From the NCBI GenBank assembly GCA_965199865.1, contig CBDATU010000011.1, positions 434,001-498,000 of the forward strand: DNA of 64,000 nt, written 5' to 3'. Each line of letters begins with the position of its first letter. Position 1 is the first letter of the stretch. Origin of the DNA: JAPOUP01 sp965199865 (GTDB lineage Bacteria; Pseudomonadota; Alphaproteobacteria; Rhodobacterales; Rhodobacteraceae). Made by a program: the position numbers and the translations under genes. Under the pieces are notes generated by a model, which did no database searches, was not told the origin of the DNA, and saw only the letters and a list, made by a program, of their open reading frames with translations. Below, in pieces: positions 18,919 through 29,200 of the stretch.

Positions 18919-19249
18919 GTCCTTCCGCTCCTACTCTTGCGGTTGATTCGGGTCCTGCCCAGGCATCCATCCAGGACGCGGAAGGACGGCGGTGAAGGCG
19001 GGCGGCCAGGCTCCTCCACGGCCCTTCGGCCCGGATCCTCACGGCCCGACCCGCCTTCGCGGGGCGGTTGCCCCGCATCCCTCTCCGTACCGCCGTGCGG
19101 AGAGGGAATCCCTTCATGGATGATGCACGAGGTTCCGGACCGGTGGAAGCGCCGCGTTCCGCACAGCCGACGCGGAGTTTTCCACAGGTGTGGAAAACTT
19201 TCCACAACATCATCCTCAGGATTCTTTCTGATTGATTCAGACATACAGG
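18919..19249 (-). ncRNA. Candidate IS110 bridge-RNA region
   Basis: About 330 nt of non-coding IS110 DNA upstream of the transposase, the position of the bridge RNA in the IS110 group. It contains a strong inverted repeat, TTTTCCACA-GG-TGTGGAAAA (19178-19197). RNA identity is inferred from position; I did not fold it. Confidence 0.35.
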
Positions 19250-19874
19250 ATCCAGCGCCGCCGCAGGGCGTTCCTGAAGAAGTGGAGGAACAGGTGCCGG
19301 GCCGTCGCCGACAGTCTGGACGAGGCGGGCGACCGGCTGTTCACGTTCACCCGGCTCGACCCGTCGCAGTGGAGATCGGCGCGGACCACCAACGCCATCG
19401 AGAGGACCGACGGCGAATTCCGGAGGCGGATAAAGACCCGGACGATGCTACCCTGCGCGGAGACGGTGCCCATGCTGCTCTGGGCGCTCCTGGCCTCCGG
19501 CCGGATCCGGTTGCGAAAGGTTGACGGCTGGCAGACGCTGTCCCTGCCGACCGGGCCCGTCCCTCTTGACCTCGCCGCCTGATCGGAGGAAACCATGTTC
19601 ACCCGGAGATTGCACCATTTTCGAATTTCCACCAAATTCGCGACACGACCCCATTCATTCATATCCGTCAATTCTTTCCGGATCCTAATTTGTGCGGTAG
19701 CGTATGACCGTTGTGGAAGTTGTTTTGCATGATGGCCCATTGATGGGCACTCAGTCGACAGATGTTCAGCTTAAATTGAACTTCTTCGATGTCATTTTCG
19801 CGTATTGTCGCGAGGAATACGAGCCAATATCGTATCCACCAATACAATTCTAGACTGGGAATCGTGCTGTCGCC

Positions 19875-20879
19875 ATGTCCAACGCCAGACAAATCCTCGC
19901 GATGCTGCGCTGCAGAGCTGCTGGCGATGATGAACAGTTTTTCACGATCGCGCTTCAGGTGGCGGCCGCCGAGGCGCGCCAGGGCCATCGACGCGTGGCC
20001 GAAGGAATCCGGGAGGCGGTCGAGGAGGCACGTGGCAGCGTTGGCCGGGGCCAGACGGTGGCAGTACCGTTCGCGGCTCCTCGCGGGGAACTTGCGGACC
20101 TGATGGAGTTGCGCAACCCCTCTCACGGGCTTGATGACGTTGTCCTGAATGAACGGCCCTGCGCCCAGATCAGGAGCCTTATCCGCGAGCAGGTGCGCAG
20201 GGACTGGCTCCGGGAACATGGCAGGACACCAGGTCGGCGGGTCCTGTTCCTCGGACCACCGGGGACGGGCAAGACGATGACCGTGGAAGCGCTGGCTGGA
20301 GCGTTGAAGCTGCCGTTGATGGTAATTCGGCTGGAGGCGCTGATCACAAGGTTCATGGGAGAGACGGCCGCGAAGCTGCGTCTGGTTTTCGACGAGACGG
20401 CAAAGCGTCGCGGTGCCTATCTCTTCGACGAATTTGACGCTGTCGGCGGTCATCGCGGCGCATCGAACGATGTCGCGGAGATGCGAAGGGTGCTCAACTC
20501 ATTTCTGCAATTTATGGAAGAGCCGAATTCGACCGACAGCCTCGTCGCTGCCGCAACCAACCATCCGGATCTCCTGGATCGTGCGCTCCTGAGGCGGTTT
20601 GACCTTGTGGTGCAGTTCCAGATGCCCACCGACGAGCAGATCCGGAGTATCGTCAAGTCGTATCTCCAGCCAATGAAGTTCCCGAATCTGAGGTGGAAGA
20701 AGATCGTGGAGGCAGGACGCGACCTGAGCCAGTCAGAGTTGGCCCGGGCAACGGAAAAGGCGGTCAAGACCGCGATACTAGATGAACGAGACAGGCTGAT
20801 CACTCAGGAAATCGTCGATGCGCTCAACGAACGACGGGAGATGCGCCAGGCTTTCCTCAGTACGCAAGTGTTACGCTAA
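19875..20879 (+). CDS. AAA+ ATPase paired with a subtilisin-like protease
   Basis: A 334-residue AAA+ ATPase of the FtsH/CDC48-like group. Walker A is GPPGTGKT (residues 127-134), Walker B YLFDEFD (182-188), the sensor-1 region VAAATNHPD, and an arginine-finger-like RALLRRFD. An N-terminal ~90-residue helical domain precedes the ATPase core. The protease gene starts 3 nt after its stop, so the two are surely co-expressed. I know of AAA+/S8-protease pairs in bacterial accessory regions, often near defence genes, but cannot assign this one to a named system. Lower GC and codon use than flanking operons suggest transfer. Confidence 0.85.
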   Translation: MSNARQILAMLRCRAAGDDEQFFTIALQVAAAEARQGHRRVAEGIREAVEEARGSVGRGQTVAVPFAAPRGELADLMELRNPSHGLDDVVLNERPCAQIRSLIREQVRRDWLREHGRTPGRRVLFLGPPGTGKTMTVEALAGALKLPLMVIRLEALITRFMGETAAKLRLVFDETAKRRGAYLFDEFDAVGGHRGASNDVAEMRRVLNSFLQFMEEPNSTDSLVAAATNHPDLLDRALLRRFDLVVQFQMPTDEQIRSIVKSYLQPMKFPNLRWKKIVEAGRDLSQSELARATEKAVKTAILDERDRLITQEIVDALNERREMRQAFLSTQVLR

Positions 20880-20882
20880 CCG

Positions 20883-23396
20883 ATGGTCTCTCCATACGAC
20901 CTGCCCCATATTGACCTGTCCCGGCGCGCCCAAGCGGTGCCGTACTCGTCTCCGATTTCGAATAATCCCGGTGCAGGGACACCGCGCATCCGCGAGGAAC
21001 ATGGCGCAAGACTGCGTGGAGAACTGGCAGCGGCCTATCAGGCTTTCGATGCAGAAAGACGCGAGGATCCAAGGCTGGGGCGTTCGGAGGGAACCTTTCT
21101 GGAGCTAGAACTCAGACCCCGGTCACAAGTCCAGGTCATTGAACGAAAGAGTGATGGGATCCGGCCTGGCGCAGCTCGACTCAAAGACGATGATCGTCGC
21201 AACGACCCTGATGGTCTAATTGTCGGGCTGTACGTTCCCGACGAAGCCCGCGAGATTCTTACGAACATTTTGCGCGAATACCAGGAAGGCAAAGTGTCGG
21301 AGAAAGGAAGACCACCGCGCAAGGACTTTGTTGAAACCATCGATTCCATACGTCAGGCGCGACTGGAAACGTTCTGGACCGATGATCCTGCAAGGCTCCC
21401 ACCTCCTGGTCAGGAAATGTGGTGGGAGGTCTGGTGTTTACGTAGTCTGGAAAGCGAATTTCAGCAGTTGGCTGGCAGGCTTGAAGCGCGGATTGCGGAG
21501 CGAGAACAGCGCCTGTACTTTCCTGAGCATGTCGTACTCCCTGTACTGGCCGACAGGGCAACGATCGAGTTGATGCTGTTCGCGCGTCTGTCGATTGTTG
21601 AGCTTCGCAGGGCGAGTGACAGCCCGACATTTTTTCTCGATGAATTAGATCGTAATGAACGACAAGAATGGACGGAAGATCTGGCCGAAAGAACGGAATG
21701 GCCAGCGACCAATGTCCAGGCTGTGTGTCTTCTCGATACTGGTGTAAACAGAGCGCATATCCTCATAGAGCCGACGCTGGCAGAGGCGGATATGGCGGCC
21801 GTAAGGCCCGAATGGGGAGTCGCGGATTCACCCCATGGGCATGGCACGGGTATGGCGGGACTCGCGCTGTTTGGAGACCTGACGCCTCGTCTCGCCGGGC
21901 ACGGGGTCATGACGCTGACACATCGGATCGAGTCAGTGAAAATTCTTCCGCCTGATGGTTTCGAACCAACCGAAGAACGTTTCTATGGCGCTATCGTGAA
22001 GCAGGGCGTGGCATTGCCTGAGATCCAACGCCCGAAGCGTCCTAGGGTGTTCTGCCTTTCCGCAACGAATGCAGATCGCAGCGGAATCCGGCCCACTACC
22101 TGGAGTTCAGCTATCGATCAGGAAGCTGCAGGTGTGACCGAGGCAGGCAAGAGGACGCCTAGGAGACTGTTCGTGGTCTCAACCGGAAACGCTCCAAATC
22201 CGATCGAAGTGGGGCAAACGGTGGCTGCGGACAGCCTTGAGATAGACGATCCGGCTCAGGCATGGAATGCCATTACAGTCGGAGGATACACGGATCGGAT
22301 CAACATTCAGGAGCAGGAATTTGATGGGTTTTCGCCTTACGCAAAGGCTGGCGCGCTCAGTCCCTATTCGCGAACTTCGGTGCTATGGGCTCAAGGGAAG
22401 TCTCCATTCAAGCCGGACATAGTTATGGAAGCGGGCAATCGTGTCGTCTCGCCGTTGAAAACGGACGCCTATGACGCCGATTCACTCGCGCTTCTATCGA
22501 CCGGGCCGAACACGGGTCGTAATCCTCTCGTTGCATTTCGAGCAACGAGTGCGGCGGTCGCTCAGGCAGCGCGGCTAGCGGCACGGCTAATGGCACGGTT
22601 TCCCGATTACTGGCCCGAGACAATCCGAGCCTTGATGGTTCATGGGGCCGAGTGGACTCCTGTCATGCGTCGCGAGTTGAATGCCGCCTCGAACAAGAAG
22701 TCGGCTTGCCTTGTCTTGAGGCGTTATGGTCATGGCGTGCCGACTTTCGAACGGGCAGCCGCGTCAGCGAAGAATCATCTGGCGCTCATTTCACAAGCAG
22801 AAATCCAGCCGTACAGACGAAGCAGTAAAGGAATGAATGAATGCCACTTCTATTCGCTTCCTTGGCCGCGCGAAGCGCTGGAGGGGCTTGGTGATCGGGA
22901 TATCAGCCTGAAAGTCACGCTGTCCTATTTCGTGGAACCGAATCCGGGGTCATCCGCGTCGTTCGATCCGTATCGGTATCAGTCTCACGGGCTGCGGTTC
23001 GACTTGAAGCGTCGCTCTGAGTCGTTTCAAGACTTCGTTAAGCGGGTAAACAGGAAAGCATGGGAGCACCTGAAGGAACGTCCGGGCGTGCAAACAGACG
23101 ATGACGGCTGGCTGTTCGGATCGAACTCGATGTCCGCGGGTTCCCTACACAGCGATGAGTGGACCGGACCTGCGGTGAACTTACTGACGCGCAACCTGAT
23201 TTGCATCAAACCAGTTGGCGGTTGGTGGAACAATCGTGCGAGTGCGGATGTGCGGGGACAGAGCGCGCGCTATTCGCTTGTTCTCTCCCTGCGATCAAGC
23301 GATAGCGAAGTCGATCTCCATACTCCTGTCCTGAAAATGATTGAAGCAGAGATCGGGCTTGAAACTGTCACTATCCCGACGGGGTCGTTACGGTAG
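20883..23396 (+). CDS. Large subtilisin-like (S8) serine protease
   Basis: An 837-residue protein with a ~280-residue N-terminal region of unknown function, then an S8 peptidase domain with an identifiable triad: Asp285 (CLLDTGVN), His320 (PHGHGTGMAG) and Ser556 (RATSAAVAQAARLAA), plus the oxyanion Asn436 (VVSTGNAPNP). A further ~270-residue C-terminal domain includes KVTLSYFVEPNP. No signal peptide is visible, so it probably acts in the cytoplasm. Coupling to the AAA+ ATPase suggests ATP-driven substrate delivery or gating. It is convergent with the type III restriction genes. Confidence 0.87.
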   Translation: MVSPYDLPHIDLSRRAQAVPYSSPISNNPGAGTPRIREEHGARLRGELAAAYQAFDAERREDPRLGRSEGTFLELELRPRSQVQVIERKSDGIRPGAARLKDDDRRNDPDGLIVGLYVPDEAREILTNILREYQEGKVSEKGRPPRKDFVETIDSIRQARLETFWTDDPARLPPPGQEMWWEVWCLRSLESEFQQLAGRLEARIAEREQRLYFPEHVVLPVLADRATIELMLFARLSIVELRRASDSPTFFLDELDRNERQEWTEDLAERTEWPATNVQAVCLLDTGVNRAHILIEPTLAEADMAAVRPEWGVADSPHGHGTGMAGLALFGDLTPRLAGHGVMTLTHRIESVKILPPDGFEPTEERFYGAIVKQGVALPEIQRPKRPRVFCLSATNADRSGIRPTTWSSAIDQEAAGVTEAGKRTPRRLFVVSTGNAPNPIEVGQTVAADSLEIDDPAQAWNAITVGGYTDRINIQEQEFDGFSPYAKAGALSPYSRTSVLWAQGKSPFKPDIVMEAGNRVVSPLKTDAYDADSLALLSTGPNTGRNPLVAFRATSAAVAQAARLAARLMARFPDYWPETIRALMVHGAEWTPVMRRELNAASNKKSACLVLRRYGHGVPTFERAAASAKNHLALISQAEIQPYRRSSKGMNECHFYSLPWPREALEGLGDRDISLKVTLSYFVEPNPGSSASFDPYRYQSHGLRFDLKRRSESFQDFVKRVNRKAWEHLKERPGVQTDDDGWLFGSNSMSAGSLHSDEWTGPAVNLLTRNLICIKPVGGWWNNRASADVRGQSARYSLVLSLRSSDSEVDLHTPVLKMIEAEIGLETVTIPTGSLR

Positions 23397-23689
23397 ACGT
23401 CTGATCCAGAGAATGGCTGAAGATATCTTCAGCCGGCACTCGCAGCGAGTTGTGAAATGAGAATATTAGAAACGGGAACCGCTCGCGGAGGCGATCCGAT
23501 TGCCGAAACGGCCCTCAATGACGCGGTCTCCTGCAGTCCGCCGTAGCTATCCGCAGCAAATACCGGGCTCGGAGAGGGCCCCATTTGCCAACGCTTCCAT
23601 GCAGGGAATGGATCGGGATGCATGAACTCTTGGTGGTAGGTCAATTCAAAATCATACCAAGAGGAAACAAGGCAAGGACATCCGGCCTT
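23397..23689. other. Intergenic region between convergent defence genes
   Basis: About 290 nt between the S8 protease stop and the mod stop. No gene or clear terminator hairpin with a T-run is visible. Confidence 0.4.
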
Positions 23690-26260
23690 TCAACCAGGGC
23701 TGTCTGATCTCCACCCGCTCCAGCTCATCATTCCGCCGCCCTTTGTCACCACCCGAACCCCAACCTTCCCCGAAACCGGCTCCCTGAACGGCTGGCTTGT
23801 CCAGCCGAACGCGGCGTCCAGCGCCGTGGGACACCCTTCCTTCCCGAGCAGCCTGTCAAGCACCTTCCGGTTCTCCCTCTTCCTCAATGTCCCGGGCAGA
23901 TGGATCCTTCGCGCGCAGAACTGCATCCCATCGTAGTCCGTGTCGAGCATCCACAGCGCGATGTCCTGGCGCTGGCAGTAGCGGGCATCCCCCGTCACCG
24001 GGTTGAACTCGTTCCAGCCATGGACCGTACAGGTGAAGCCGCCGTCCTTACTGTGGCGAATTTCCACCGCAGGTTCGGCGACCAGGATCAGGGAGGAATC
24101 ATCGGGCTTCGCCTTCACGCCATTCAGATGCAGGTCCTGCGCCCCACGTACCTTCATCACTTCCACCGCCCAGCGCGACCCTACATCTCCGAACTCCGCG
24201 CCGGCGACGATCAGCACCTCCTGGAGGCCACGGCGCATCACGTCCTGGACATTCCGCTGGATGGCACCGACATCGACCTTTGCGTCCTCCGGCCAGACAG
24301 CGACCACCGCATCGCGCTTTCTGCCGGACTGCCGGTCCACGAGCACCGCTCCGTGACTCAGGATCCCCGGTGTCCGGCCGCCATCATCCTTCCCGACAAG
24401 GCTCTCCAGCCCTTCCACATCCCAGTGCTGACCGGAATCGCTCCTCACGCCTGTCCCGTCCAACGCATGGATCACCCGCTCCTGCCACGCCAGATCACGA
24501 CGCGCCTGCGCCGGCCGCACCATCTCTTCCGGTCGCTGGTAGACCTCCAGAAGCTCCGTCTCCACCGTGAACCGGCTGCATACCCGACCCGACTGCCGAC
24601 CCTTCAGCCGATCCACGAACCATGTGTACTCCCGCTTGGGAGACTTGTCCTCCCGCTCCGCATAGGCCAGCGTCGACGCGCTCACGTAGCGCATCCGCTC
24701 CATTACGAAACCCGTTGCCGGATCGGATACCCCGGCCGGTTTGGACTCCAGTTGTTCCTGCCCCGCCTCAAGACGGAGTTTCCGCTCTTCCTTGAACCCC
24801 TTGTCCGAGCCCAGCACCAGCCAGTTCGGATAGTCGTGAACGAGCACGCGCTCACGCGACACCGCCAGGCTATGCCGGGAGCTGTCGATGCTGATCCAGC
24901 GCCGCCCCCAGGTTTCCGCCACAAGCGCCGTCGTGCCGCCGCCGCCGGTCGGATCCAGGACGAGATCGCCTGGACGCGTCGTCATCAGGACGCACCGCTG
25001 GATTGCCAGATCGCCCGTCTGCACCGGATACCGCTTGTCCGAGGTCGATATGGCGTTCGCCCAGAGATTCGTCAGCCGACGCCCCGGCATCTCGTTCCGA
25101 TAGATCTTAAGGCGAAGCTGATTACAGCTGGCCAAAGTATCCCCGTCGGACACGTTGGACCAGAGTCGCCCGGTGTCGGCCAGACGCCGCAGTCCTGCCT
25201 GATCGACCCGCCAATGGTCACTGTTAAGCCCTTTCGGGCCATACTGGACGCCCCGGTAAGTGAAAGGCTGGCCCTGCTCCCCGTTGGACGCTCCCTGACT
25301 GCACAGCGGACCCGTCACCCACAAATCGACATCCTTGGGAAGATTTCGCTTCGGATCGCGACGCTCTTCCGGTTTCAGGGCGCGCGACGTGCCATCAGGA
25401 AAGTCGCCTCCGCCCCCTGCGAATGTCTGCGTATCGCACCACTCCTCAACCGTCTGCTCCTCGTAAAGCGGATGGAAAGCCATCGGCGCATCCCGATCCT
25501 TCGCGTACCAGAGAATATAGTCCGCCGATTTTGAGATGCCCTTCGTCGAGGAACCGCCGCCTGTCGTCGCATAGGTAATCGTGCTCACGCGGTTCTCGGG
25601 TCCGAACACCTCGTCGAGCACCATCGCGCAGCGATGCACGTTCACGTCCCCGATCTGCATGAAGAAACTGCCCGAATCGGACAGCAGTTCCCGCGCCAGC
25701 ACCGCGACCTCGCGGATGCCGTCCAGATAGGTGTGGATCCCTCCCTCATAGCTGTCCCGGAAGGCCGTCACCTGAACCGTGTCGTCCATGCAGCTGGCAT
25801 CGAAGTCCATCCCGTAAGGCGGGTCGAAATACACGCACTGCACGGCACCGGCCATGTGCTCGTGCTCAAGCAGCGATGCCATCACCCGCTTCGAGCATCC
25901 ATGAACCAGCCGGTTCGACCAGTTGCCGCGATGCTCGTACCACTCATGCTTCGCCTTCTCGGGATGCACGTACCGGTCGAAACTTCCGAACAGGTCGCCC
26001 TGCTCCGGCTGGCGCCGAAGGCTCCCGATCCAGGCCGCGGGCTCGATCTTCTCCACCGTCGTCAGCAGCGGTGCCGCAACGGTCCTAGTCTCCCTTGCAC
26101 GGATCCAGTCCAGCGTCGGGATCCGGCTCCGGTCCCTCTCCTTCACATCCAGCCTGTGGCGCGCCGGTGTCCGCCGTTCGGGATGGCTCGTCGTCGCAAG
26201 CTCCTGCGTCGGATTGTTCCGGCGCTTCGCTCCATACTCATATGAGGAATCCCGCTTCAT
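23690..26260 (-). CDS. mod: Type III restriction-modification methyltransferase (Mod)
   Basis: An 856-residue DNA adenine methyltransferase of the beta order. The catalytic motif DPPYGMDF is at residues 146-153 and the AdoMet-binding motif DPTGGGGTT at 436-444, with about 290 residues between them for target recognition (including TTGGGSSTKGISKSADYILW). The C-terminal ~350 residues are longer than in classic Mod proteins. Its start overlaps the res stop by 4 nt on the same strand, giving the order res-mod rather than the usual mod-res. Mod alone methylates; with Res it directs cleavage of unmethylated DNA. Confidence 0.9.
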   Translation of the reverse strand: MKRDSSYEYGAKRRNNPTQELATTSHPERRTPARHRLDVKERDRSRIPTLDWIRARETRTVAAPLLTTVEKIEPAAWIGSLRRQPEQGDLFGSFDRYVHPEKAKHEWYEHRGNWSNRLVHGCSKRVMASLLEHEHMAGAVQCVYFDPPYGMDFDASCMDDTVQVTAFRDSYEGGIHTYLDGIREVAVLARELLSDSGSFFMQIGDVNVHRCAMVLDEVFGPENRVSTITYATTGGGSSTKGISKSADYILWYAKDRDAPMAFHPLYEEQTVEEWCDTQTFAGGGGDFPDGTSRALKPEERRDPKRNLPKDVDLWVTGPLCSQGASNGEQGQPFTYRGVQYGPKGLNSDHWRVDQAGLRRLADTGRLWSNVSDGDTLASCNQLRLKIYRNEMPGRRLTNLWANAISTSDKRYPVQTGDLAIQRCVLMTTRPGDLVLDPTGGGGTTALVAETWGRRWISIDSSRHSLAVSRERVLVHDYPNWLVLGSDKGFKEERKLRLEAGQEQLESKPAGVSDPATGFVMERMRYVSASTLAYAEREDKSPKREYTWFVDRLKGRQSGRVCSRFTVETELLEVYQRPEEMVRPAQARRDLAWQERVIHALDGTGVRSDSGQHWDVEGLESLVGKDDGGRTPGILSHGAVLVDRQSGRKRDAVVAVWPEDAKVDVGAIQRNVQDVMRRGLQEVLIVAGAEFGDVGSRWAVEVMKVRGAQDLHLNGVKAKPDDSSLILVAEPAVEIRHSKDGGFTCTVHGWNEFNPVTGDARYCQRQDIALWMLDTDYDGMQFCARRIHLPGTLRKRENRKVLDRLLGKEGCPTALDAAFGWTSQPFREPVSGKVGVRVVTKGGGMMSWSGWRSDSPG

Positions 26261-29200
26261 CGGTTCGCTGCCTCCCTGATCGCTGACTGGATCGCCGCCC
26301 CGACATCACAACGCGCGCTCAGCTCCCGCCGGGTCCACACCTGACGGTGAGCCACGCCTGCCCTATCCGCGCAAGGTAGCCACCACCGGTCGGTCCACCA
26401 GGCTTTGTGCTCACTACGCTCGTCAGGCACGCCTTTCCCCTCAAGAACGATATGCGGAACCCTTCCGTCGGGCAGAGGATCGCACCGAACGAAGAAGTCA
26501 GGTACGTATCTCGCCCACCCGCCCTTGTACCTGTACGGGATCTCGAACCGCTCGGGACCATGGTTGCGCACGAACGCCGCCACGAGCCCGGATGTGTCCA
26601 GCGCACGCGCAATCTCCGTCTCAAGCTTCGAATGACAGGCGGCGACGTTGAGCTCAGATCGCTCCACTTTCACCACTTCCCTGAGACTGGTCAGGAACGG
26701 CCGCCAGTCACCGGCAGAGCGAAGCTCGGAACGCGGGTCGGAAGGCACGCCTATCCGGCGCACCGGCCCGTCATCAAGATCCAGTGCCTTCAGAATGGAA
26801 TCTCTTGCCAGATCTCGCATTCCCTCCGACTCGAGATCATTTGGAAGAAACGCGATCCTCCCGTGCTGAAGCCACTCCCGCACCGCACGCAGACAGTGCG
26901 AGAACAGGACACCCCGACGCCAGCGACCGGCACTTTCCGCCTCACCTTCCGCCTCAAGGCGATCACCCAGCAGACGGACCAGTTCCGCAGCCAGAAGCCA
27001 CACTCCCTTGTCCGGCCGAATCGCCGGCTCGGCCTCGATCGTCTTCCCTGGTCCGATGGGGCCCTGCGTATCCACCTTCGTGATGTCGCCCTGCTCCTGG
27101 CCCGCTACCGGCCAGGCCTCGACCACCCGATCCGATGCAAGAGTTACCTGAAATCCCGCTGGCGTTGCCGTATAGTACTTGAAATCAGGCACCCAGATCC
27201 GATGATCCGCCACCCTTGACCCGATTGCGTGGACTTCCGTCTTCGGTTCCGGAGGCATCGGCTGTTTCGGTTCGCCCTCGGCGCTCTGACGCACGAAGGG
27301 AACCCCGAACACTGTCGCGTATTCTGCGGGAAACCTGCGTTCGACCCTTCCGTCGTCGCGACGCCGCACATTCTCCAGGTTGTCGTAATCGCGACGACGG
27401 AGCGCCCGTCCCATCGTCTGCTCGCACAGCAGCTGGCTACCAAACGCCCGGTAGCCCAGAATATGTGTCACCCGCTGGCAGTCCCAGCCCTCGGTCAGCA
27501 TTCCAACGCTGACCACGCACCGAACCTCGGCACCCCTGCCTTCCGGACGGGCAACGCTCTGAAGCACCTCACGGAGCTCATCCTCCGTCGCGGTTCTCCC
27601 GTCGGACTTCCGGTCACCCACCTCACGCAGCCCCAGGGCACCTCCCTTAACCTGATCGCCTTCGTCCTTCTCCGGACTGTTCGACCTGCTCAGGACCAGA
27701 ATCGTGCGCATTAGGCATTCGGACGGATCCGCACCCACGTGCGGCACGTTCGAGAGCAGTTTGAAGTCACTCCGCTCGGTCACACCATCGGCACCAAGCC
27801 TGCCGCCCAGTATTTCGAAGAGCGCGCGTGCGTTCCGTTTGTTGTTGGCCACCACAATGAAGACCGGATGCCCGACGCGTGGATCGTTCGCGGACTTCCA
27901 GGTATTGAAGGTGTCCTCATAATCCTTGTAAAGAAGGGCAATACCATCGCGCACCATCTTCATGCTGTCGGTTGTGTCAAGGGTGCGCTTTCCGTTCGCG
28001 TCGAACAGGTTGCGCAGCGGAGATTCCGCCGCTGCGCCACTTCCTCGTGGTGGCTGCGGAATCTTCACCAGGCCCGATTCCATCGCCTCCATCAGGGCGA
28101 ATTCGCTGATGACCCATGGCACTACCTGATCCGTCGAGAGCCCCTCCTTCATGCCTTCCGGCCGGCGCGTCTTCCCCGGATTGATGAAGATCGGCGTCGC
28201 CGACAGGTCGACCACCTGGCTAACGTCGTAATGCCGGTGTCCGGCAAGCGCGTGAAGCGCCTCCATCCAGATCCCAGGCCTTTCGCCGTCCCTGCGCTCC
28301 CAGCAGTGATGACCCTCATCGTTCAGAACGACGATGCGTTCTTTCCGGCCCGGACGCACCCGTCCGAGAAGCCTCGACCACATTTCGTCAGGCGATTCAG
28401 CGGAATCGGCATCTGTGCCTGCTCCCGCCAGGTCCATCGCTTTCGTGTAACTTAACCGACCGCCACCGCCCTTGGCATCAATGTCCGCATAGTCGAGCCC
28501 ATTCCTTGGCTGAAGCCGCTCCCAGTTGATGACATCGACCCGGAATCCGCCTAGACGACGCTGAAGCGATGCCGGAACCAGCCGCCACTCATCATAGATC
28601 GACGCCTTCGTTCTTGGGTCAAGTCCGCGCAGCCGGTCGCGAATCGTTCGACCAGGGCAGATCACCACCACCCGATCGACATTTCGGGCAAGGCTACCCG
28701 CACTGGCACGATGCTCGCGACGGCGGTTGACCGCGTACCACGCGATCAGGCACGCCATGACAGTCGTCTTGCCCGTTCCGGTCGCCATCCGAAGCGCAAC
28801 ACGCAGGAGTCCACGGCTCCAGCCATCGGCAAGCCTCTTCAGATGCTTGACCATCCAGTGCGAACCGTTGCCCACCTCCGTCAGATAGACGACTGTCTCG
28901 ACCGCCTCACGCTGGGCGTAGAACAGGCTGTGAAGGGGACCTTCGCCTGGCTCCCTGGACCAGTATTCGAGAAGCTCACGCGTTGCGTGCGTCGTCCCTT
29001 TCCAGCCACCGGCACGCCATTCACGCAGCTCGTGGCGTAGCCGGTCGATGGCTTTCCCACCCTTGCCGTCAATGCCATGCAGATCAAGATCGCCCTGGAC
29101 AGGGCCGTGTACGCCCATTGGCAGGGGAGCGTCTGCCGCACGTCGACCAGGGACCACCTCATCATGTGTCGAGTCACCCACCGTGCGCCAGTGACGGTCA

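Larger units (their letters stand above)
17829..19250 (-). mobile_element. IS110-family element nested in the IS256 transposase
   Basis: The IS256 reading frame breaks after GCGGAGGAG at about 17828 and resumes with ATCCAGCGCCGCC at about 19250; the inserted DNA carries an IS110-type transposase on the minus strand. There are no long terminal inverted repeats, as expected for IS110. A short ATCCA appears at both junctions. A long non-coding segment (18919-19249) lies upstream of the transposase, where IS110 elements encode the bridge RNA that selects donor and target sites. Confidence 0.8.
16935..19582 (+). pseudogene. IS256-family transposase, split by IS110
   Basis: The N-terminal ~298 residues (16935-17828) include the zinc-finger-like and DDE parts: two catalytic Asp regions are visible in LILDGTVIKTR and FVIVDGAPGLEAAL, followed by CTVHKHRNLLGHAPK. 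The C-terminal part resumes at about 19250 (QRRRRAFLKKWRNRCRAVAD) and contains the catalytic Glu in TTNAIERTDGEFRRR, ending at 19582. Joining the halves restores the usual ~410-residue protein, so inactivation is due only to the nested insertion. Confidence 0.9.
16831..19650 (+). mobile_element. IS256-family (Mutator-type) element, interrupted by an IS110-family element
   Basis: Inverted repeats at 16832-16885 and 19597-19650 match at 52 of 54 positions. An 8-bp direct repeat, CCATTCAT, flanks them at 16823-16830 and 19651-19658, within the 8-9 bp duplication expected for this family. The left boundary is uncertain by one base. The element contains one transposase gene split by an insertion of about 1.4 kb. 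Without the insertion it would be about 1.4 kb, the usual size. Confidence 0.92.

Noticed and set aside
23900..25534. 544-codon open frame antisense to mod
   Set aside because: No family similarity; a shadow of the GC-rich mod gene, which has clear methyltransferase motifs on the other strand.
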